Assembly: GCA_030696545.1 (NCBI GenBank) | Contig: JAUYSA010000341.1 | Coordinates: forward strand, 1 to 11,793 | Direction: 5' to 3' | DNA length: 11,793 bases | From: Hyphomonadaceae bacterium | GTDB taxonomy: Bacteria; Pseudomonadota; Alphaproteobacteria; Caulobacterales; Hyphomonadaceae | Shown here: positions 7,769-11,793 of the stretch, piece after piece | Layout of the letters: each line of letters opens with the position of its first letter | How positions within the stretch are numbered: position 1 is the first letter of the stretch | Notes under the pieces: model-generated | What the model saw: the letters and a program-made list of their open reading frames with translations, nothing else | What the model was told of the DNA's origin: nothing | The model's database searches: none | Made by a program: the position numbers and the translations under genes

Positions 7769-7784
7769 CACCAATCAGTTGGGT
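7769..7784. promoter_or_regulatory. Degenerate NrdR box 2
   Basis: CACCAATCAGTTGGGT is centred exactly 32 bp after box 1, about three helical turns, which is the spacing usual for paired NrdR boxes. It matches the consensus at only 9 of 16 positions but is a perfect inverted repeat, CCAA-TCAG-TTGG, at its core. Spacing and symmetry, rather than base match, support it. Confidence 0.5.
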
Positions 7785-7837
7785 TTCGCCGGTTCTGGCC
7801 GGAATTAACTAATTTTGGCTGCTAACGAGAGAATTCG

Positions 7838-9697
7838 ATGTCCGCAGAAGCCGTTACCGCCGAAGAAAAGACCGCCGCCCGCCGTGGGAAACCCAAGGCG
7901 CAGGCCACCCTGCGGGTGGTTTCGGGGGTCAAGATTGACCCCTCCCGTGATGTCCTCCTGACCGACTTCGGCAAGAAGACGCTGGACGATCGCTATGTGC
8001 TCCCCGGTGAGAGCTACCAGCAGATGTTCGCGCGAGTCGCGACCGCCTATGCGGACGATGCCGAACATGCGCAACGGATTTACGACTATATCTCGAAGCT
8101 CTGGTTCATGCCGGCTACCCCGGTCCTGTCGAATGGAGGGGCGGATCGCGGCCTGCCGATCTCGTGCTTCCTGAACGGCGTTTCCGATTCGCTCGACGGC
8201 ATTGTCGAGACCTGGAACGAGAACGTCTGGCTGGCGTCCAACGGCGGCGGCATCGGCACGTATTGGGGCGAAGTCCGCTCGATCGGCGAGAAGGTCGGCC
8301 AGAACGGGCAGACGTCGGGCATCATTCCCTTCATCCGCGTGATGGATTCGCTGACCCTTGCGATCAGCCAGGGCTCGCTGCGCCGTGGCTCGGCTGCCTG
8401 CTATCTCGACGTCTTCCATCCGGAGATCGAAGAGTTCCTCGAGATCCGCAAAGCCGCGGGCGACTTCAACCGGAAGTCGCTGAACCTGCACCACGGCATC
8501 AACATCACCGACGAGTTCATGGAAGCGGTCCGTCAGGATGCGCAGTTCGGCCTGAAGTCGCCGAAAGACGGCGTCGTGCTGAAAGAGATCTCGGCCCGCA
8601 AGCTGTGGCAGAAGATTCTCGAACTGCGCATGGCCACGGGCGAGCCCTACCTGCTGTTCACCGACACGGTGAACAACGCGATGCCGGCTCACCAGAAACA
8701 GCTTGGCTTCAAGGTTCGCCAGTCCAACCTGTGCTCGGAGATCATGCTTCACACCGGCCTCGACCATAAAGGCATGGACCGCACGGCTGTGTGCTGCCTC
8801 TCGTCGGTCAACGCCGAGAAATTCCTGGAGTGGAAGGGCGAGGAGATGTTCCTCGAAGACGTGTTCCGCTTCCTCGACAACGTGCTGGAAGACTTCATCA
8901 AGCGCGCGCCGCCGGAAATGGCTCGCGCCGTTTACTCCGCCAAGCGCGAGCGCTCGGTTGGCCTCGGCCTGATGGGGTTCCACTCCTTCCTGCAGAGCCA
9001 GAATGTTGCGATGGAATCGGCCACGGCGAAGGCCTGGAACAACGTCATGTTCAAACACCTGCGCCGCGGTTCGGACGCGGCTTCGGTGAAGCTGGCGAAA
9101 GAGCGGGGCGCCTGCCCGGATGCTGAAGATTGCGGCGTGATGGCCCGCTTCTCCCACAAGCTCGCGATTGCGCCGACGGCGTCGATCTCGATCATCTGTG
9201 GCGGCACGTCGGCTGGGATCGAGCCGATCCCGGCGAATATCTACACACACAAGACCCTGTCCGGCTCGTTCTCGGTGAAGAACCCCTTCCTTGAAGCGGC
9301 GCTTGATAAGACCGGCAACAACACGGCGGCGATCTGGAACTCGATCCTCGAAAACGAGGGTTCGGTGCAGCACCTTGAGTGCCTGACCGAGCAGGAGAAG
9401 CTGGTGTTCCGCACCGCCTTCGAGATCGACCAGCGCTGGGTGATCGAGCTGGCGGCCGACCGCACGCCGTACATCTGCCAGGGCCAGTCGCTTAACCTCT
9501 TCCTCGCGGCCGACATCGATAAGTGGGACCTGCACATGCTCCACTGGACGGCATGGGAGAAGGGCCTGAAGTCGCTTTACTACTGCCGTTCCAAATCGAT
9601 CCAGCGGGCGGGATTCGCCGGTTCGGAGAAAGAGAAAGTCGTCACGTTCAACGACAAGGCGCAGACGGACTACGAAGAGTGCCTAGCCTGCCAATAG
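7838..9697 (+). CDS. nrdA: Class Ia ribonucleoside-diphosphate reductase, alpha subunit (short, no N-terminal ATP cone)
   Basis: NrdA reduces ribonucleoside diphosphates to deoxy forms, using a radical delivered by the NrdB subunit. The 619-aa chain shows Cys110 (PISCFLNGVSD), Asn297-Cys299-Glu301 (NLCSEI, the radical-site cysteine and its partners), Cys319 (AVCCLSS), the radical-relay tyrosines Tyr581-Tyr582 (LYYCRS) and the C-terminal redox pair Cys615-Cys618 (EECLACQ). These correspond to E. coli Cys225, Cys439, Cys462, Tyr730-731 and the tail cysteines. Cys110 sits about 115 residues closer to the N-terminus than in E. coli, so the ATP-cone activity-control domain is absent. GAGAG precedes the ATG at 7838 by about six bases. 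The redox tail is C-x2-C where E. coli has C-x4-C. The gene is followed by its own terminator and no nrdB is in the window. Upstream sites suggest NrdR and DnaA control. Confidence 0.96.
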   Translation: MSAEAVTAEEKTAARRGKPKAQATLRVVSGVKIDPSRDVLLTDFGKKTLDDRYVLPGESYQQMFARVATAYADDAEHAQRIYDYISKLWFMPATPVLSNGGADRGLPISCFLNGVSDSLDGIVETWNENVWLASNGGGIGTYWGEVRSIGEKVGQNGQTSGIIPFIRVMDSLTLAISQGSLRRGSAACYLDVFHPEIEEFLEIRKAAGDFNRKSLNLHHGINITDEFMEAVRQDAQFGLKSPKDGVVLKEISARKLWQKILELRMATGEPYLLFTDTVNNAMPAHQKQLGFKVRQSNLCSEIMLHTGLDHKGMDRTAVCCLSSVNAEKFLEWKGEEMFLEDVFRFLDNVLEDFIKRAPPEMARAVYSAKRERSVGLGLMGFHSFLQSQNVAMESATAKAWNNVMFKHLRRGSDAASVKLAKERGACPDAEDCGVMARFSHKLAIAPTASISIICGGTSAGIEPIPANIYTHKTLSGSFSVKNPFLEAALDKTGNNTAAIWNSILENEGSVQHLECLTEQEKLVFRTAFEIDQRWVIELAADRTPYICQGQSLNLFLAADIDKWDLHMLHWTAWEKGLKSLYYCRSKSIQRAGFAGSEKEKVVTFNDKAQTDYEECLACQ

Positions 9698-9741
9698 ACG
9701 TATTGGCTTGAAAACCGGGGATATGTTGCACTGCAACGAAG

Positions 9742-9768
9742 AAGGCGGCCTGAAAAGGCCGCCTTTTT
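9742..9768 (+). terminator. Intrinsic terminator of nrdA
   Basis: A nine-base-pair stem, AAGGCGGCC (9742-9750) with GGCCGCCTT (9757-9765), closes a six-base loop and runs straight into a T-tract ending at 9768. It lies 45 bp after the nrdA stop. A tight palindrome, GTTGCA-C-TGCAAC (9725-9737), precedes it. Confidence 0.92.
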
Positions 9769-9945
9769 GCTTGGTGAGACCCACTCTCGCGTGGGTTGTT
9801 CGGCGGATGGACCTGAGTTAAGATTTCCGCAGGGAAGACTAAGAATTTCGCCTGCACGGGAACGTCATTCGGCCAAACGTGTTATCAGTTTGGTAATTAG
9901 GCGAGCCCACCGTGGGGGCTTCAATGTCTGGGACGAGCAGTTAAA
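9769..9945. other. Gap between the nrdA terminator and the next gene
   Basis: This 177-bp stretch should contain the promoter and leader of the following gene, since a strong terminator isolates it from nrdA. A hairpin, ACCCAC (9779-9784) with GTGGGT (9791-9796), lies right after the terminator and lacks a T-run. Around 9877-9900 the DNA becomes AT-richer (GTTATCAGTTTGGTAATTAG), a possible promoter area, but no hexamer pair is convincing. Confidence 0.35.
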
Positions 9946-10698
9946 ATGATTGCCAGTCTAGCAAGCAGTTTCGTAGTGGCGTCGTGCCTGGGTTGCGCGA
10001 CACCCCCAACCGATTCCGAAGCCATCGTCCTTGAGGTCGGACCTGTAGATGGTCCTCAGTCCTTCACGGATCAAGGGCCCCATCGGGACATCATTTTCTC
10101 GCAGCCGACACAGCCGCAATCCGGCCTGCCGCTGCGTGTGGGCAACGACTTCAGCCCCGGCAACATGTCGGCCCCGCTGACGGCCGCCCGGTTTGAAGCC
10201 CTCGATCTCGCTACGCCGCAGCCGATCCGCTCAATGACTGGCGAACGCTGGGGCGCAGAAGTTTCCTTCGCGGCTTCGGGCGAAAGCACCGGCCTTGGCC
10301 TTGACCTCTCTTTCGTACCGCGCGCCCAGATCCAGCAGGATCGCGCCGGCAACAACGTCGCCCGGACGGGCGCCGAGGTTCGCGTCGGCACCAACCTTGT
10401 TGATCGCGACCTGCGCGGCACGGGCATTTCGGCGCCGTCCTGGTATTTCTTCGTCGGCGCCGACAACGAAGCGCTGATCTGGAATGTCGGCGACAAGCGT
10501 GCGCTGGACGGAGCAAGCCTCCGCGACCAGGCGACGGTCGGCGACCTGCAGGCCGGCGTTGCGTTCTCGACCGGTAAGGGTTCGCAGATGTCTTTCGGTC
10601 TGGTCGAGCGCAAGCTTGAGTTCAACGACATTGCCGGCAATCAGGACGTCAACATGCGCGAGCGGTTCGCGGCGTTCTCGTACACGCTGCACCACTAG
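9946..10698 (+). CDS. Exported, probably outer-membrane beta-rich protein of unknown function (250 aa)
   Basis: I do not recognise a named family with certainty. The N-terminus, MIASLASSFVVASCLGCATP, is hydrophobic with a loose lipobox (VASC, Cys14) but has no positive charge before the core, which is unusual for a signal peptide. No alternative in-frame start exists upstream before a stop at 9898. Residues 30 to about 95 look extended and proline-rich. The rest alternates polar and hydrophobic residues like beta-barrel strands (GAEVSFAASGESTGLGLDLS, GAEVRVGTNLV, WYFFVGADNEALIWNV, QMSFGLVERKLEF) and ends AAFSYTLHH, an aromatic-rich end like outer-membrane barrels. The layout recalls LpxR/DUF2219-like alphaproteobacterial proteins, but the catalytic region of LpxR is not evident. 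Codon use in the first 35 codons is less GC-rich than the remainder. A terminator follows 26 bp after the stop. Confidence 0.7.
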   Translation: MIASLASSFVVASCLGCATPPTDSEAIVLEVGPVDGPQSFTDQGPHRDIIFSQPTQPQSGLPLRVGNDFSPGNMSAPLTAARFEALDLATPQPIRSMTGERWGAEVSFAASGESTGLGLDLSFVPRAQIQQDRAGNNVARTGAEVRVGTNLVDRDLRGTGISAPSWYFFVGADNEALIWNVGDKRALDGASLRDQATVGDLQAGVAFSTGKGSQMSFGLVERKLEFNDIAGNQDVNMRERFAAFSYTLHH

Positions 10699-11385
10699 GC
10701 GCGGATTGATCTGAAAAGTTTTGGAAAGGCCGTCCGCAAGGGCGGCCTTTTTGTTTTGGGCGTGAGGGGGCGTTCTCGCAGGTGAGCGCGAGGTGGGGTG
10801 GGTTTTGGTTTCGGGATTTGCGGGTGGCGGAGGTCCGCGCGGGAGCGCGCAGCCCCCTCCGTCTCGGCGCGAAGACGCGCCGATCCACCTCCCCCGCCTG
10901 CGGCGAGGGAGGACTTCGAGCGAGTCCTCCACCATGCGGAGCGTGGGGGAGGTGGATTGATGCTTCGCATCAAGACGGAGGGGGCTGTTTGCGCGGTCGC
11001 GCTGCAAGCGTTGCGCACGACGGTGAGCCAAGCGTTCGATATCATTGAACAGCGCGGCGGCGCGGCTGAGGCGGGCGAGGATTTTCCTGGGCGGCTTGGC
11101 ACGACGGAGGACGGGCGGCTTCAGGCGCTCTGTGTAGATGAAGGGGAGGCCTGCTATCTGGCGGGCTCGCTCGGTGATGAGCAGCTGCACACCGTGCTCG
11201 ATGACGATGATGTGGGCTTCGACGCCAGCGCAGGCTTCGGGGTTGGTGAGGAAGTCGGCCAGCTTGCTGGGGTCTTCGAGGCAGGCGACGAGCCAGTGGA
11301 TGTATTCGCGCGTGACTTCGCGCAGCCGCGCGACGGGGTCGAGCGGGAACAGGATGCGCAAGAGAACGAGGAACAGCTCGGTCAT
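10231..11385 (-). CDS. Unknown protein whose frame runs without a stop through a repeat element (probably degraded 3' end)
   Basis: The literal frame from the ATG at 11385 to the stop at 10231 is 384 codons, but only the first 133 (11385-10987) look native. They show high third-position GC and a plausible protein: MTELFLVLLRILFPLDPVAR, then LREVTREYIHWLVACLEDPS, an acidic-hydrophobic middle, and a basic helix (RAKPPRKILARLSRAAALF). I do not recognise it. At 10986 the frame enters the folded repeat and reads 45 codons of it. It then crosses low-complexity proline-rich sequence and the neighbour's terminator, and overlaps the preceding gene antisense by 468 bases. The original stop was probably lost with repeat insertion; the element is 136 bp, not a multiple of three. 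No Shine-Dalgarno precedes the ATG, and no other in-frame start exists before an upstream stop at 11434. It is either a broken gene or one ending inside a repeat-encoded tail. Confidence 0.45.
   Translation of the reverse strand: MTELFLVLLRILFPLDPVARLREVTREYIHWLVACLEDPSKLADFLTNPEACAGVEAHIIVIEHGVQLLITERARQIAGLPFIYTERLKPPVLRRAKPPRKILARLSRAAALFNDIERLAHRRAQRLQRDRANSPLRLDAKHQSTSPTLRMVEDSLEVLPRRRRGRWIGASSRRDGGGCALPRGPPPPANPETKTHPTSRSPARTPPHAQNKKAALADGLSKTFQINPRLVVQRVRERREPLAHVDVLIAGNVVELKLALDQTERHLRTLTGRERNAGLQVADRRLVAEACSVQRTLVADIPDQRFVVGADEEIPGRRRNARAAQVAINKVGADANLGARPGDVVAGAILLDLGARYEREVKAKAGAFARSREGNFCAPAFASH
10725..10752 (+). terminator. Intrinsic terminator after the outer-membrane-like gene
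   Basis: AAAGGCCGTCC (10725-10735) pairs with GGGCGGCCTTT (10740-10750) around a GCAA tetraloop, with one T-G wobble, and leads into a T-tract. On the minus strand the same hairpin is followed by only three T residues, so it may stop leftward transcription weakly. It resembles the nrdA terminator in sequence. Confidence 0.9.
10851..10986. repeat. Folded palindromic element, copy A (four-way-junction repeat)
   Basis: This 136-bp element is built of nested perfect inverted repeats. Outer arms AGCCCCCTCCGTCT (10851-10864) and AGACGGAGGGGGCT (10973-10986) form 14 bp. Side hairpin CGGCGCG-AAGA-CGCGCCG occupies 10865-10882. Inner arms ATCCACCTCCCCC (10883-10895) and GGGGGAGGTGGAT (10945-10957) form 13 bp. 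Side hairpin TGATGC-TTC-GCATCA fills 10958-10972. Outer stem, both hairpins and inner stem abut with no unpaired base. Inside the inner stem are a small GCC/GGC hairpin (10896-10904), a stem GGAGGACT/AGTCCTCC (10908-10930) and a single-stranded box CACCATGCGGAGC (10930-10942). Another hairpin, CGCGC-GGGA-GCGCG (10836-10849 region), precedes it. It lies between two convergent genes. Confidence 0.9.
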
Positions 11386-11536
11386 GGATGGGAGTATGAC
11401 GTCAGCTTTTGACCCGGTTGAATCTGGAAGACGCTATCCCCCATCTTTTGTCGCTACGCGTTTGGATTCATGGGCGAAGAATTTTGGCCGTCCTACGAAT
11501 TCGATATCGCTCTATCCCCCAAACTCGCACCACCAA
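11386..11536. other. Intergenic gap upstream of the leftward unknown gene
   Basis: This stretch must hold the promoter of the leftward gene. It contains two GANTC sites (11419-11423 and 11464-11468) and a 10-base direct repeat CTATCCCCCA at 11434-11443 and 11512-11521, 78 bp apart. No clear promoter hexamers or Shine-Dalgarno were found. Confidence 0.35.
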
Positions 11537-11622
11537 CCGCTCATCCCGGCGCAAGCCGGGACCCAGAGCAGCAGGCTCTGGCGCGCGTGGCTCTGGGTCC
11601 CGGCTTGCGCCGGGATGAGCGG
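11537..11622. repeat. Long palindromic repeat with 33-bp perfect arms
   Basis: Arms at 11537-11569 and 11590-11622 are perfect reverse complements, separated by a 20-bp spacer. Each arm also contains its own hairpin, CCCGGC-GCAA-GCCGGG. The arm-spacer junction can pair alternatively, CAGAGC (11564-11569) with GCTCTG (11575-11580). The structure is of the REP/BIME kind found between bacterial genes. No T-run follows, so it is not a simple terminator. Confidence 0.92.
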
Positions 11623-11645
11623 GGAGAGGGCGGTGCGTGGGGCTT

Positions 11646-11786
11646 GCCCCCTCCGTCTCGCGTGCTTTGCACGCGATCCACCTTCCCCAGTACTTCGCAC
11701 TGAGGGAGGCAAGAGAACGGTGGTTTGCCTCACCATGCGGAGCAGGGGGAGGTGGATCGCACGCGGAGCGGGCGTGACGGAGGGGG
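11646..11786. repeat. Folded palindromic element, copy B
   Basis: This is a diverged relative of copy A in the same orientation. Conserved boxes are GCCCCCTCCGTCT (11646-11658), ATCCACCTTCCCC (11676-11688), CACCATGCGGAGC (11731-11743), GGGGGAGGTGGAT (11745-11757) and ACGGAGGGGG (11777-11786). The variable parts are hairpins: CGCGTGC-TTT-GCACGCG (11659-11675), CAGT/ACTG (11688-11702), GAGGCAA/TTGCCTC (11706-11731) and CACGC/GCGTG (11760-11776). The inner stem has one T-G wobble. A GGGGC-TT-GCCCC hairpin (11639-11650) overlaps its left edge. The element may extend to or past the window end. Confidence 0.85.
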
Positions 11787-11793
11787 ATGGGGC

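Larger units (their letters stand above)
7520..7837. other. 318-bp intergenic region upstream of nrdA
   Basis: No protein gene is visible here. The left part holds two small hairpins: TGAAAGC-GGC-GCTTTCA (7573-7589) and CGGGGC-GTAT-GCCCCG (7622-7637). Neither is followed by a T-run, so neither is a convincing intrinsic terminator for the preceding gene. The right part (7641-7784) is crowded with sites resembling replication and cell-cycle regulators, listed separately. GANTC sites occur at 7607-7611 and 7693-7697. Confidence 0.6.

Noticed and set aside
7805..9544. Long open frame (579 codons) on the minus strand opposite nrdA
   Set aside because: It is a mirror of a well-conserved nrdA frame; its residues are Arg/His/Asp-rich with no domain, as expected for antisense of high-GC coding DNA.
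9767..9949. Small plus-strand frame of 60 codons ending in an ATGA overlap with the next gene
   Set aside because: Its start is a TTG inside the nrdA terminator T-tract, with no ribosome-binding site and no protein-like features.
10695..11102. Minus-strand frame of 135 codons across the repeat
   Set aside because: It is Pro/Ser/Arg low-complexity sequence made of repeat and terminator DNA, without coding character.
10798..11412. Plus-strand frame of 204 codons across the repeat and unknown gene
   Set aside because: It is very acidic and glycine-rich as an antisense shadow of the leftward gene, whose own codons show much stronger third-position GC. Its first part is repeat sequence.
10851..11793. 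CRISPR array
   Set aside because: The repeated boxes form inverted pairs within two large elements, with no regular short repeats or uniform spacers.

Overview
The window is high-GC DNA from an alphaproteobacterium. The protein repertoire points to the Hyphomonadales/Caulobacterales group: a short class Ia ribonucleotide reductase alpha chain, a PutA without its DNA-binding domain, an outer-membrane-like protein of hyphomonad character, GANTC sites, and folded intergenic repeats. This placement is inferred from protein character and has not been tested by a search.

Layout, left to right. The 3' end of an M16 (insulinase-type) peptidase gene (+) enters at the left edge. It converges on a small exported or membrane-anchored protein of unknown function (-), which lies downstream of a GT4 glycosyltransferase (-). 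The glycosyltransferase is divergent from putA (+), a 1041-residue bifunctional proline catabolic enzyme. putA converges, with an 18-bp gap, on a secreted metal-dependent amidohydrolase of the imidazolonepropionase/prolidase-like type (-). That gene is divergent from a small secreted lipocalin-like protein (+). A 318-bp region rich in regulatory motifs follows: NrdR-like boxes, a DnaA box, a CtrA-like site and GANTC sites. It leads into nrdA (+), which ends in a strong intrinsic terminator. Next is an unidentified exported beta-rich protein (+) with its own terminator.

The right end is the most unusual part. A leftward gene of unknown function has about 133 residues that look native. Its frame then runs without a stop into a folded repeat, through the neighbouring terminator and into the antisense of the previous gene. 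The repeat (10851-10986) can fold into a perfect four-way junction in which outer stem, two side hairpins and inner stem abut without an unpaired base. A second copy (11646 to about 11786) has different stem sequences that still pair, which suggests selection on structure. Between the gene and this second copy lies a different palindrome with 33-bp perfect arms.

Metabolically, putA and the secreted amidohydrolase could form a peptide-to-proline-to-glutamate route if the amidohydrolase is a prolidase; that is inference. nrdA supplies dNTP precursors, and its upstream region looks tied to both dNTP sensing (NrdR) and replication timing (DnaA, GANTC). No CRISPR array, tRNA, rRNA, transposase or phage gene was seen.
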